A stretch of DNA of 10,199 nt from an uncultured Bacilli bacterium (GCA_947628635.1 CANRAX010000042.1:1-10199), one strand, 5' to 3'; shown: positions 1 through 8,135, counted from the stretch's first letter. The notes: a model not told the origin generated them from the letters alone. Numbers and translations: made by a program.

Positions 1-1299
1 AAAGGTTCTCTTGAAAAAGTTTTAGAATTTTGTACTAATGTTAATCTTTTAGAGGCAAAACTTCCAAAACAAAAATTAATTAAACAAAATGAATATTTAG
101 CTAATTTAGGTTATCGAGTAATTGCCATTGCTGAAGGAACAATCGCTAAAAAAGAAAATTATACTGAAAAAGATCTTAAAAATTTAACATTTATGGGTTT
201 AGTAGGTTTTATAGATCCTATCCGAAAAGAAGTTATCCCTTCAATAAAACAATGTATAACTGCTGGAATAAAAGTTTTAATGATTACAGGAGATCATCCC
301 TTAACAGCCTTTGCCATAGCCAAAGATTTAAAGTTAACAAATGATTATCAAGACATTACAACAGGCCCTGAGGTAGAAAAATACTATTCTATGGGACCAG
401 TTGCTTTTGACAAATTTATTAAAACAAAAAAAGTTTTTTCTCGAGTAGCGCCACTTCAAAAACTTCAAATAGTTGAGTCTTTAAAAAGACAAGGCGAATT
501 TGTAGCCGTAACGGGTGATGGAGTTAATGATGCTCCGGCTTTAAAAACGGCTAATTTAGGTATCGCGATGGGAAGTGGCACAGATATTGCTAGAGAAACA
601 GCCAAAATGATAATTATTGACGATAATTTTAAATCAATTGTAAGTGGTGTCAAGGAAGGACGTATTGCTTATAGTAATATTCGAAAAATAGCTTTTTTCC
701 TTATTTCTTGTGGTTTAGCAGAAGTTCTATTTTTCTGCCTTTCAACTTTGTTTAATTTACCTATGCCTTTAGTAGCTATTCAACTTCTTTGGCTAAATAT
801 TGTAACCGATGGTTTGCAAGACTTTGCTTTATCCTTTGAAAAAGGAGAAGAAAATGTCATGAAAGAATCTCCACGTGATCCTAAAGAAAGTCTTTTTGAT
901 AAAACGCTCTTTTCCGAAATTATTTTTTCAGGAATTACCATTGGTTTAATAGTCTTTATTATTTGGTTTTATTTAATAAAACAACTTAAAATCGATGTTC
1001 ATATTGCTCGAGGCTACATTATGGTTTTAATGGTCTTCATTCAAAATATTCATGTTTTCAATTGTCGAAGTGAGAAAAAATCAGCTTTCTCTATACCTTT
1101 ATCCCAAAACTTGATGATAATCTTTGCCGTATTTAGTTCTATATTTTTACAAGTTCTTGTTATGGAGGTTGATTTTTTAGCAGTTTTTTTAAAAACTACT
1201 GCTATTCCTTTCTTACATTTAGTATTTTTATTTGCCTTATCTTTATTCATTCTTATAATTATGGAAATCTATAAAGCAATAAAATATAAAAATAATTAG
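1..1299 (+). CDS. Cation-transporting P-type ATPase, P2 (Ca2+-type), 5'-truncated by window edge
   Basis: Membrane pump that exports a cation, most likely Ca2+, using ATP. The frame is open from base 1, so the 432 residues seen are the C-terminal part; the Met at 193 is internal and not the start. Visible in order: a KGSxE nucleotide-binding motif (residues 1-5, usually KGAPE), DPIR (72-75), TGD (96-98), and the GDGVNDAP hinge (172-179) with the following MGSGTDIAR segment. These belong to the N and P domains. Six hydrophobic segments follow. M5 carries Glu241, and M6 has N266, T269 and D270 in NIVTDG, the positions that bind Ca2+ in SERCA/PMR1-type pumps. The DKTGT phosphorylation site lies upstream of the window. 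Family and P2 class are secure; Ca2+ rather than another divalent ion is inferred from the M5/M6 residues. The gene ends with TAG, 38 bp before tkt, with no terminator between. Confidence 0.93.
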   Translation, partial: KGSLEKVLEFCTNVNLLEAKLPKQKLIKQNEYLANLGYRVIAIAEGTIAKKENYTEKDLKNLTFMGLVGFIDPIRKEVIPSIKQCITAGIKVLMITGDHPLTAFAIAKDLKLTNDYQDITTGPEVEKYYSMGPVAFDKFIKTKKVFSRVAPLQKLQIVESLKRQGEFVAVTGDGVNDAPALKTANLGIAMGSGTDIARETAKMIIIDDNFKSIVSGVKEGRIAYSNIRKIAFFLISCGLAEVLFFCLSTLFNLPMPLVAIQLLWLNIVTDGLQDFALSFEKGEENVMKESPRDPKESLFDKTLFSEIIFSGITIGLIVFIIWFYLIKQLKIDVHIARGYIMVLMVFIQNIHVFNCRSEKKSAFSIPLSQNLMIIFAVFSSIFLQVLVMEVDFLAVFLKTTAIPFLHLVFLFALSLFILIIMEIYKAIKYKNN

Positions 1300-1306
1300 A
1301 AAATTA

Positions 1307-1315
1307 TGTTATAAT
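1307..1315 (+). promoter_or_regulatory. Extended -10 promoter element for tkt
   Basis: TG-T-TATAAT is a consensus -10 hexamer (1310-1315) with the TG extension. No convincing -35 is seen 17 bp upstream, which extended -10 promoters can tolerate. Transcription would start near 1322, immediately before the ribosome binding site, so the leader would be only about 16 nt. Inferred from sequence alone. Confidence 0.5.
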
Positions 1316-1323
1316 CAAATTAG

Positions 1324-1329
1324 AGGAGG
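1324..1329 (+). promoter_or_regulatory. Strong ribosome binding site fixing the TTG start of tkt
   Basis: AGGAGG lies 8 nt before TTG 1338. It is the best Shine-Dalgarno sequence in the window. The next in-frame ATG falls inside the conserved N-terminal helix that precedes the SGHPG motif, so translation must begin at the TTG. Confidence 0.75.
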
Positions 1330-1337
1330 TTTTAGCA

Positions 1338-3326
1338 TTGCTTACCGATAAAAATCAAAATGAAATTAATGAAAAAAGAATAATTGACTCTATTCGTTGT
1401 CTAGCTATTGATATGATTGATAAAGCTGAAAGTGGCCATCCTGGTATTGCCCTTGGAGCAGCTCCTATAATTTATACTTTGTATGCCAAACATTTACGAA
1501 TAGATCCAACTAATCCTAATTATTTTAATAGAGATCGTTTTGTTCTATCTGCTGGTCATGCCTCTGCCTTATTGTACGCAACACTTTTTATGGCTGGCTA
1601 TGACTTAACTTTAGATGATTTAAAGGCCTTTCGCCAAATAGATTCCAAAACGCCAGGTCATCCAGAGATAAATACAACTCCAGGAGTAGATGCTACTACT
1701 GGTCCTTTAGGTCAAGGCTTTGCTATGGCTGTTGGTATGGCTATGGCTGAAGCAAATCTTCGTAGTCGTTATAATAAAGGTAAAAAGAATTTAATTGATT
1801 TTAACACTTACGTTTTATGTAGTGATGGCGATTTAATGGAAGGAATTAGCTATGAAGCAGCCAGCTTAGCAGGAACATTAAAATTAAATAAATTAATTGC
1901 TTTATATGATTCTAATTCTGTTTGTCTAGATGGTAAAACAAGTGATACTTTTACTGAAAATATTGCAATGCGTTTTGTGGCCCTTGGCTGGAACGTAATA
2001 ACTGTTGATGATGGTGATAGTTATGAATTAGTCAATAAGGCCATTGCTGAAGCTAAAACTAGTACCGATAAACCAACTTTAATTGAAATAAAAACAACAA
2101 TTGGTAAAGACTCACAATTAGAAGGAACAAATAAGGTCCATGGTACTCCACTTACTAAAGAAGACATAACAAATATTAAAGAAAAATTAAATATTCGAAA
2201 TATTCCTTTTACAGTATCTCAAAATGCTTGTGATGATTTCCAAAGTTTAATAAATGCAAGGTGTCATAATTTAAGTGCTGAATTTTCTAAAAATTTAAAG
2301 GAATTATCTGAAGAACAACAGGAAGAATTAGCATATTTTATGAACCCTGATAAAAAAATAGATATAAAAGAATTTATTTATAATCCACCTGAAAATTTAA
2401 AAGAAGCTCCTCGTGATACATCTCACAAAATTTTAAATTCTGAGGTATTAAATATTCCTTATGTTTTAGGGGGTAGTGCTGATTTAGCAAGTTCTAATCG
2501 AACTTATATTGATGAAGGTGGTAACTTTTCAAATAATGACTACTTAGGTAGAAATATCCTTTATGGAGTTAGAGAACACGCTATGGGTGCTATTACAAAT
2601 GGTTTAGCCTTATGTGGATTTAGACCTTTTGCTTCCACTTTCTTAAGTTTTAGCGATTATCTTCGTCCAGCTTTACGTATGTCAGCTCTAATGAATTTAG
2701 CACCAATATACATATTTACTCATGACTCTATAAGTGTTGGAGAAGATGGTCCAACTCATCAACCCGTTGAACAGTTATTATCACTTAGAAGCATACCTAA
2801 TATGGATGTTTTTAGACCAGCTGATGCTAATGAAGTAATTGGAGCTTATAGAACTATTTTTGCTAAAAGTTCTAATCCAGCTGTCATTGCTTTATCAAAA
2901 AATAAATTGCCAATTCTTGAACTTACTAAAGCCAATGAAGTAGAAAATGGTGGCTATATTTTATATGAACCAGAAAAGAAAGCAAATGGTATAATTATCG
3001 CTACCGGTGAAGAAGTACATAGTGCCCTAGAAATTGCCTATCGTTTAAAAACAAAGGGTTTTGAAATACGAGTTGTATCAATGCCAAACTTAGAAAGATT
3101 TTTAAATCAAACTCCTGAATATATAGAAGAAGTTCTACCAGTTGAAATAAGAAAAATTGTTATTGAAGCTGGTTCAAAATATTGTTGGTCTAAATTAATC
3201 TTTAATGATAAATATCTAATTACACTTGATAAATTTGGTGCCAGTGGAAAAAAAGAAGATGTTTATAAAAAATTTGGTTTTGATTTAGACGCTTTAGAAG
3301 AGAAAATTGAAAATCTTTTAAAATAA
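1338..3326 (+). CDS. tkt: Transketolase
   Basis: Thiamine-diphosphate enzyme of the non-oxidative pentose phosphate pathway. It moves two-carbon ketol units between sugar phosphates in the cytosol. At 662 residues it matches the family (E. coli TktA has 663). The TPP domain shows SGHPG near the N-terminus, TTGPLGQG and SDGDLMEG. The Pyr domain shows GGSADL, the catalytic Glu in GVREHA (E413), and H462 and H474 in the HDS and GEDGPTHQP motifs. Two Arg positions that bind the substrate phosphate in characterised enzymes (R358 and R520 in E. coli) align by eye with H363 and K521 here, and the helix after H363 is about four residues shorter than usual. The TTG start is set by an AGGAGG site. No terminator is seen after the gene; the SirA-like gene starts 52 bp later, as in Bacillus. 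Confidence 0.97.
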   Translation: MLTDKNQNEINEKRIIDSIRCLAIDMIDKAESGHPGIALGAAPIIYTLYAKHLRIDPTNPNYFNRDRFVLSAGHASALLYATLFMAGYDLTLDDLKAFRQIDSKTPGHPEINTTPGVDATTGPLGQGFAMAVGMAMAEANLRSRYNKGKKNLIDFNTYVLCSDGDLMEGISYEAASLAGTLKLNKLIALYDSNSVCLDGKTSDTFTENIAMRFVALGWNVITVDDGDSYELVNKAIAEAKTSTDKPTLIEIKTTIGKDSQLEGTNKVHGTPLTKEDITNIKEKLNIRNIPFTVSQNACDDFQSLINARCHNLSAEFSKNLKELSEEQQEELAYFMNPDKKIDIKEFIYNPPENLKEAPRDTSHKILNSEVLNIPYVLGGSADLASSNRTYIDEGGNFSNNDYLGRNILYGVREHAMGAITNGLALCGFRPFASTFLSFSDYLRPALRMSALMNLAPIYIFTHDSISVGEDGPTHQPVEQLLSLRSIPNMDVFRPADANEVIGAYRTIFAKSSNPAVIALSKNKLPILELTKANEVENGGYILYEPEKKANGIIIATGEEVHSALEIAYRLKTKGFEIRVVSMPNLERFLNQTPEYIEEVLPVEIRKIVIEAGSKYCWSKLIFNDKYLITLDKFGASGKKEDVYKKFGFDLDALEEKIENLLK

Positions 3327-3353
3327 ATTTCGACAAAAATAGATTTTTATATT

Positions 3354-3362
3354 TGTTACTAT
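3354..3362 (+). promoter_or_regulatory. Possible extended -10 element for the SirA-like gene
   Basis: TG-T-TACTAT matches the TGTTAnnAT pattern seen before tkt and miaA. A TCGACA box at 3330-3335 resembles a -35, but the spacer would be 21 bp, so it may not be used. The start site would fall near 3369, at the GGTGA ribosome binding site. Confidence 0.35.
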
Positions 3363-3378
3363 ATTTTTGGTGATAAGT

Positions 3379-3816
3379 ATGAAAATCTATTTTATTTTTA
3401 ATATTAAAAAGGAATTTATAAATCTTTATAAAGATAATGCGTGTGTTTTATATAACATTTTAAGACAAATATATTATTTAGATAAAACAGAAGTTGAATA
3501 TGGATATAATCTTTTTCGTCAACTAATCATACCTATTGAAAAAGCTAAAATGGATAAAGATATTTTCATCAAAATGCATCGCGACATTCCATATATAAAA
3601 AGAAAAGAAACTCATATTTATAATAATCTTTATAAAGATGAAATCAGTCGTTTAACAATAAAAGGAAGTTATATTAAATTAGAGCTAGATCAAGATTTTT
3701 CTACTTTTTTCCATATTATTAATGAATTTTCACCTAACTTTTTTGTTTGTGAATTTCACTATCAAGATTTTTTCTTCTTAAATGATTATTTAGAAAAGGA
3801 AAAAACACTTGTTTAA
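3379..3816 (+). CDS. sirA: SirA/YneE-like protein (DnaA-binding replication inhibitor family)
   Basis: Soluble 145-residue protein, no signal or membrane segment, rich in aromatic residues. In B. subtilis SirA binds domain I of DnaA and blocks new rounds of replication when cells commit to sporulation. Three points support the assignment. Length is close to the B. subtilis protein (about 148 aa). The N-terminal pattern Y-x(4)-IKKEF-x(3)-Y keeps F13 and Y17, which match SirA F14 and Y18, residues I recall being at the DnaA interface. The position between tkt and yneF is the same as in Bacillus. The C-terminal third also fits the family pattern. ATG 3379 is chosen because GGTGA (3369-3373) sits 5 nt upstream; the TTG/GTG codons further up overlap that site. 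Overall identity is low, so homology rests on recalled sequence plus synteny, and function in this organism is unknown. Confidence 0.72.
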   Translation: MKIYFIFNIKKEFINLYKDNACVLYNILRQIYYLDKTEVEYGYNLFRQLIIPIEKAKMDKDIFIKMHRDIPYIKRKETHIYNNLYKDEISRLTIKGSYIKLELDQDFSTFFHIINEFSPNFFVCEFHYQDFFFLNDYLEKEKTLV

Positions 3817-3837
3817 TTTTAATAATTTAGGTAAAAT
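3809..3837 (+). promoter_or_regulatory. Possible promoter for yneF
   Basis: TTGTTT (3809-3814), a 17-bp spacer and TAAAAT (3832-3837). The -35 overlaps the last codons of the SirA-like gene. Predicted start is near 3844, just before the GGGAGTGA ribosome binding site. Confidence 0.4.
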
Positions 3838-3857
3838 ATATCTAGGGAGTGATTAAT

Positions 3858-4067
3858 ATGTTTTGGGATATAATGCGTGTTTTATTTGGTTTAATTATTG
3901 GTTTAGTAATTGGTTTTTTTGGAGCTAGACATTATATGAAAAAATATTTCCAAAAAAATCCACCTATCAATCGTGATATGATTAAAGCTCTAATGATGCA
4001 GATGGGAAGGAAACCTAATGAAAAACAAATTAATCAAATGATGAAAGCAATGCAAAAATACCAATAA
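3858..4067 (+). CDS. yneF: YneF family (UPF0154) small membrane protein
   Basis: A 69-residue protein with one N-terminal membrane segment (about residues 5-24, Gly/Ile rich) and a basic cytoplasmic tail. The tail carries the family signature: KNPPIN, then MMQMGRKPNEKQINQMMKAM, very close to Bacillus YneF. The molecular role of the family is not known. ATG 3858 is preferred over the upstream GTG at 3849 because that GTG lies inside the Shine-Dalgarno sequence GGGAGTGA (3845-3852), which is 5 nt from the ATG. The stop codon is in the loop of a predicted terminator hairpin. Its place after the SirA-like gene repeats the Bacillus order. Confidence 0.92.
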   Translation: MFWDIMRVLFGLIIGLVIGFFGARHYMKKYFQKNPPINRDMIKALMMQMGRKPNEKQINQMMKAMQKYQ

Positions 4068-4080
4068 GGTATTTTTTCTT
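4054..4080 (+). terminator. Weak intrinsic terminator overlapping the 3' end of yneF
   Basis: AAAAATACC (4054-4062) pairs with GGTATTTTT (4068-4076) around a 5-nt loop that holds the yneF stop codon. The run TTTTTT-C-TT follows. The stem is 9 bp but has only two G-C pairs, so it may act as a partial terminator that lowers read-through into uvrC, for which no clear promoter is visible in the 28 bp before its start. Confidence 0.5.
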
Positions 4081-4095
4081 GTAAGTGGTGATTTT

Positions 4096-5856
4096 ATGAA
4101 AGATTTTAAAGAAAAACTTGCTTTAGTACCAACTAAACCTGGTAGTTATCAAATGAAAAACAAAGATGGAGTTATAATTTATGTTGGTAAAGCTAAAAAT
4201 TTAAAAAATCGTCTTAAAAGTTATTTCACAGGAACCGTTACTGGTAAAACCCGTCTTTTAGTTGAAGACATTGAAGATTTTGAATATATCGTTACTTCAT
4301 CTGAGTTAGAATCACTAATTTTAGAGATTACTTTAATAAAAAAATATAATCCTAAGTATAATATTTTACTTAAAGATGATAAAAGTTATCCTTATATTGA
4401 ATTGACCAATGAAGCCTATCCAACATTAAAAATAGTTCGTAATGTTAAACGAAAAAAGAATAAAAATCATCTTTATGGTCCTTATCCTAATGCTACATCA
4501 GCGCGAAAAACCGTTAATATGATTAATCGTCTTTATCCTTTACGTAAATGTGAACATCTAAAAAAAGAACCATGTCTTTATTACCATATCCATGAATGTC
4601 TTGGTTATTGTACAAAAAAAATTCCTGAAGATACTATTAATAATATGAAAAAAGAAATTATTTCTTTCTTAAAAGGTGACGCTAGTATTATTACTGAAAA
4701 GTTACAAGAGGAAATGTATAAAGCAAGTGAAAATTTAAATTATGAGCGAGCTAATGAATTGAAAAATATGCTTGAAGATATAAATATTACTTTGAAAAAA
4801 CAAAAAATTGATTTAAATAATAATTATAATTTTGATTTAGTAAATTACTATTATGATAAAAACTATTTATCTATTGAAATATTCTTTATTCGTGAAGGTC
4901 GTCTTTTTGGACGTCATAATGAAATCATTCAAACAATTGAATTAGCAGATGATACTGTCATAGAATATTTAATTAAATTTTATGAAAAAAGTTTACTACC
5001 TAAAGAATTATATGTTCCCGTTGAACTAGATGATAAATTATTAGCTGATTACTTTAATATTAAAGTTTTAAAACCTCTTCGTGGTAAACTAAAAAAATTA
5101 ATGGATTTGGCTAAAGAAAATGCTAAAGAGCAAATAGATCTTCAAGAAGAAACATTAAAGAAAAATGACGAAATACGTTATCAAGCTTTAGAAGAGTTAA
5201 AGAAATTATTAAAAGTAGATAAAGTATCACGAATGGAATCTTTCGATAATTCTCATCTTTTTGGTACTTTTTACGTTGGTGGAATGGTTGTTTTTGAGGA
5301 TTTCTTGCCTCTAAAAGATGAATATCGTAAATATAAAATAAGTAGTGAAGTAAAAGATGATTTAAGTGCCATGAAAGAAGTTCTTTATAGACGTTATTAT
5401 AAAGTTTTAATGGAGAATTTACAAAAACCTGATTTAATTGTAATGGATGGTGGTGAACTTCAAGTAAGTGTTGCTAAAGAAATAATTTCCTCATTACATC
5501 TAAATATTCCAATAATTGGTTTAGCTAAAGATAAGAGCCATCGCACTAACTATATCATTAATGATAAATTAGAAAAACTCCAAGTAAATAAAGATAGTAA
5601 TTTATTTCTTTTTCTAACCAGAATTCAAGAAGAAGTACATCGTTATGCTATAAGTTATCATCGAAATATTAAAGCCAAAGGAGCTCTAGCAAGTGTTCTT
5701 GATTTAGTTCCCGGAATAGGAACAGTTAGACGTAAAGAATTATTAAAAAAATTTGGTTCATTAAAGAAAATGAAAGAGGCAAGTGTTGAGCAATTAGCGG
5801 AAGTTGTTTCTTTGGATACGGCACAGAATTTATTTAACTATTTAAAAGAATTATAG
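4096..5856 (+). CDS. uvrC: Excinuclease ABC subunit C
   Basis: Nuclease subunit of nucleotide excision repair; with UvrA and UvrB it cuts the damaged strand on both sides of a lesion. The 586 residues are full length. The GIY-YIG domain (about 8-95) has Y18, Y29, R39 and E77 for the 3' incision. Cysteines C152, C160, C168 and C172 (Cx7Cx7Cx3C) correspond to those assigned to a 4Fe-4S cluster in E. coli UvrC, with a shorter first gap. A UVR motif that contacts UvrB lies near 196-230. The C-terminal RNase H-like nuclease has D384 in FDNSH, D451 in MDGGELQ and H515 in EEVHRYA, for the 5' incision. Two helix-hairpin-helix repeats end the protein (about 535-586). The ATG is preceded by GTGGTGA. 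No break or missing catalytic residue is seen. Confidence 0.97.
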   Translation: MKDFKEKLALVPTKPGSYQMKNKDGVIIYVGKAKNLKNRLKSYFTGTVTGKTRLLVEDIEDFEYIVTSSELESLILEITLIKKYNPKYNILLKDDKSYPYIELTNEAYPTLKIVRNVKRKKNKNHLYGPYPNATSARKTVNMINRLYPLRKCEHLKKEPCLYYHIHECLGYCTKKIPEDTINNMKKEIISFLKGDASIITEKLQEEMYKASENLNYERANELKNMLEDINITLKKQKIDLNNNYNFDLVNYYYDKNYLSIEIFFIREGRLFGRHNEIIQTIELADDTVIEYLIKFYEKSLLPKELYVPVELDDKLLADYFNIKVLKPLRGKLKKLMDLAKENAKEQIDLQEETLKKNDEIRYQALEELKKLLKVDKVSRMESFDNSHLFGTFYVGGMVVFEDFLPLKDEYRKYKISSEVKDDLSAMKEVLYRRYYKVLMENLQKPDLIVMDGGELQVSVAKEIISSLHLNIPIIGLAKDKSHRTNYIINDKLEKLQVNKDSNLFLFLTRIQEEVHRYAISYHRNIKAKGALASVLDLVPGIGTVRRKELLKKFGSLKKMKEASVEQLAEVVSLDTAQNLFNYLKEL

Positions 5857-5862
5857 TATAAT
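5834..5862 (+). promoter_or_regulatory. Promoter for the prepilin gene, perhaps also mutL
   Basis: TTAACT (5834-5839, four of six matches to TTGACA), a 17-bp spacer and a perfect TATAAT (5857-5862). It overlaps the end of uvrC. The predicted start near 5869 is a few bases before GGAGG (5872-5876). Confidence 0.55.
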
Positions 5863-5884
5863 AATATTATTGGAGGCATTACAA

Positions 5885-6307
5885 ATGAATAAAAAAGGTT
5901 TTTCTCTAGTTGAATTATTAACTGTCATTTCTCTTCTAGGTATTCTAATGGGAATAGCTATTCAGGCCGTAATGGGATATTTAAACAAAGCCCAAAATCA
6001 AGCTTATGATAGTATTTATAAAGCTACTTATGACGCAGCTCAAACTTATATAATGGAAAATGGTATTGAACCAACACTAGCTAATGGCTCAACTGGTAAT
6101 GTAGAAATCACAAAGCTAGTTGAAGATGGTTATATGACTCATCCAACCGATCCCAACACAAAAACTGATTGTTCAGGAACAGTTAATTATAAAATGAAAA
6201 AGGGTAGTGGCAAGACTGCTGATACCATTGTTTATCGTATAAGCTTGACTTGTCCAGGAAACAAGGATTTAAAAGAAAAGATTTTTCCAGTTGGAGAAAC
6301 TTATTAA
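5885..6307 (+). CDS. Type IV prepilin-like protein with N-terminal cleavage/methylation motif
   Basis: A 140-residue protein with a class III signal: KKG|FSLVELL, where a prepilin peptidase would cut after G5, leaving Phe1 and the conserved Glu5 (E10 here), followed by a hydrophobic helix to about residue 36. The rest is a small globular domain with two Cys in the C-terminal half (TDCSG and LTCPG) that could form a disulfide. A Pro is usual around position 22 of mature pilins; here the helix reads IAIQAV. Such proteins form type IV pili, type II secretion pseudopili or Com DNA-uptake pseudopili; which applies cannot be read from this gene. No assembly ATPase, membrane platform or peptidase gene is nearby: neighbours are uvrC and, 13 bp downstream, mutL. 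ATG 5885 is set by GGAGG 8 nt upstream; a TTG at 5870 is in frame but has no binding site. Confidence 0.88.
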   Translation: MNKKGFSLVELLTVISLLGILMGIAIQAVMGYLNKAQNQAYDSIYKATYDAAQTYIMENGIEPTLANGSTGNVEITKLVEDGYMTHPTDPNTKTDCSGTVNYKMKKGSGKTADTIVYRISLTCPGNKDLKEKIFPVGETY

Positions 6308-6320
6308 TAGGTGAAGTAAT

Positions 6321-8090
6321 ATGAGTAAAATACAAGTAATGGATGAAATTTTAGCTAATAAAATTGCGGCAGGGGAAGTTGTCGAAAAAACGATGAATGT
6401 CGTAAAAGAATTAGTTGAAAATTCTATTGATGCCCAAAGTACAGAAATTAGCATTAAACTAATCGACTCTGGTGTTAAAGAAATCCAAGTAAGTGATAAC
6501 GGTATTGGTATGGACGAAGAAGATTGTAAAATGGCTTTTTTACGTCATGCTACTTCTAAATTAAAAAAACTTGATGATTTATTTTATATTTCATCATTAG
6601 GTTTTCGTGGCGAAGCATTACCTTCGATTGCTTCTGTTTCTAATGTAACATTAAAAACTTCTGATGGAAAAGTTGGAACCCTATTAACTTTAAATGGCGG
6701 CAAAGATATGAAGATAGAACGTAGTGATTTGCAACAAGGAACAACCATTACTGTTAGAGATCTTTTTTATAATACCCCTGTTCGACTAAAATATTTAAAG
6801 AATTTATATATTGAATTAGCTAATATTGTTGATTATGTTAATAAAATGGCTTTATCTTATCCTAATATTAAATTTACTTTAGAAAATAATGACAAAATTC
6901 TTCTAAACACTGATGGAAGTGGTGATTTATTAAAAGTTATTTATGAAATATATGGTGTTGATGTAACTAAAAAAATGGCTTCTGTTTCTGGTGAAAATGA
7001 TGATTATTATATAAGCGGTTTTATCTCTTATCCAGAAATAACAAAAAGTAATCGTAATTCATTAACAACATTAGTAAATGGTCGTGTAATTAAAAATAAT
7101 GAACTAAATAAGATTATTATTGATTGCTATCATACTTATATACCAAAAGATAAATTTCCAATTGTTATTTTAAATATTGATGTTGATCCAATCTTAGTTG
7201 ATATAAATATTCATCCTACTAAAATGGATATTAAGTTTTCAAAAATGGATACTTTAAAAGATTTAATTACCAAAATAATTACTGATAAATTAAAAGTTCT
7301 TAACTTAATACCAAATGCTTCTGTTAGAGATACTTCATCTATAAATGAAGTAAAAGAGCAAATAAAATATTCAAATGAAGAGGTTTATGTAAAACCAAGT
7401 TATGAAGAAGTAAAATTAGATTTTTCTATCAATGAAGAACAAACTTCTTATAATAAAGTAGAAGAAGAACAAAAGGAAGAAATTAAAGATGAAGAAAAAC
7501 CAATTTATAATATAAAGGAAATGCTTCCTAAAGGTATTGTTTATTTAACTTATATTATTGCTGAAAATGAAGATGGCATGTATATAATAGATCAACATGC
7601 CGCCGCGGAGCGTATTAATTACGAAAAAGTTTTGAAATCTTTAAAAGAAAAGGTTTTAGTTATAGATTTATTAGTACCAATAAAAATAGAATTACCAGCT
7701 AATGAATTTATTATTTTAAAAGAACATTTTTCTCTTTTAGAACAATATGGTTTTAATGTTGAAGAATTTGGTCTTAATACTATTATAGTTAGATCTCATC
7801 CTAGTTGGATTAATGAAGAAGTAGCTGAAGAATGTATTCGCAAAGTCATTGATATAATTATTTCTAAAGAAGGCTTTAATTTTGATGAATTTGTTTGGCG
7901 TATGGCTTCAACAATGGCTTGTCGAATGTCAATTAAAGCTAATGATTATATTTCATATGATGATCAATTATGGCTTTTGAATGAACTTCGTAAATGTGAA
8001 AATCCCTTTACTTGTCCTCATGGTCGGCCAACAATAATTACTTATACTAAATATGATTTAGAGAAATTATTCAAAAGAAGTATTGATTAA
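6321..8090 (+). CDS. mutL: DNA mismatch repair protein MutL, endonuclease type
   Basis: Couples mismatch recognition by MutS to strand incision. The 589 residues split into an N-terminal GHKL ATPase domain (about 1-330), an acidic, Glu-rich linker (about 335-400) and a C-terminal dimerisation/nuclease domain. ATPase motifs: KELVENSIDA (E30 general base, N34 for Mg2+), DNGIGM, HATSKL and GFRGEAL. The C-terminal domain keeps the metal-binding endonuclease motif DQHAxxExxxxE (D424-E435), ACR (533-535) and CPHGRP (565-570). This makes it a nicking MutL as in Bacillus, not the MutH-dependent type. mutS is not in the window. AGGTGA lies 6 nt before the ATG. Only 13 bp separate it from the prepilin gene, so the two probably share a transcript. 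miaA follows, a common mutL neighbour. Confidence 0.97.
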   Translation: MSKIQVMDEILANKIAAGEVVEKTMNVVKELVENSIDAQSTEISIKLIDSGVKEIQVSDNGIGMDEEDCKMAFLRHATSKLKKLDDLFYISSLGFRGEALPSIASVSNVTLKTSDGKVGTLLTLNGGKDMKIERSDLQQGTTITVRDLFYNTPVRLKYLKNLYIELANIVDYVNKMALSYPNIKFTLENNDKILLNTDGSGDLLKVIYEIYGVDVTKKMASVSGENDDYYISGFISYPEITKSNRNSLTTLVNGRVIKNNELNKIIIDCYHTYIPKDKFPIVILNIDVDPILVDINIHPTKMDIKFSKMDTLKDLITKIITDKLKVLNLIPNASVRDTSSINEVKEQIKYSNEEVYVKPSYEEVKLDFSINEEQTSYNKVEEEQKEEIKDEEKPIYNIKEMLPKGIVYLTYIIAENEDGMYIIDQHAAAERINYEKVLKSLKEKVLVIDLLVPIKIELPANEFIILKEHFSLLEQYGFNVEEFGLNTIIVRSHPSWINEEVAEECIRKVIDIIISKEGFNFDEFVWRMASTMACRMSIKANDYISYDDQLWLLNELRKCENPFTCPHGRPTIITYTKYDLEKLFKRSID

Positions 8091-8111
8091 TTTCTTTTCT
8101 TTTGTTAAAAT
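8083..8111 (+). promoter_or_regulatory. Promoter for miaA
   Basis: TTGATT (8083-8088), a 17-bp spacer and TAAAAT (8106-8111) with a TG extension at 8103-8104. The -35 box overlaps the last codons of mutL. Predicted start is near 8118, and GGGGTGG (8125-8131) is the ribosome binding site. Confidence 0.55.
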
Positions 8112-8135
8112 TTAAGAAATTTATGGGGTGGTTTT

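Noticed and set aside
465..653. Minus-strand open frame inside the ATPase gene, and a similar one at 1050-1250
   Set aside because: Both are antisense to strongly conserved P-type ATPase sequence, have no ribosome binding site and resemble no family.
3327..3352. Terminator after tkt from the A run and T run near 3335-3348
   Set aside because: Only a short A-T stem with a 2-nt loop is possible, with no G-C pair; not a credible terminator.
6269..6454. Minus-strand open frame across the prepilin-mutL junction
   Set aside because: It is antisense to the conserved MutL N-terminus, with no binding site or recognisable protein.
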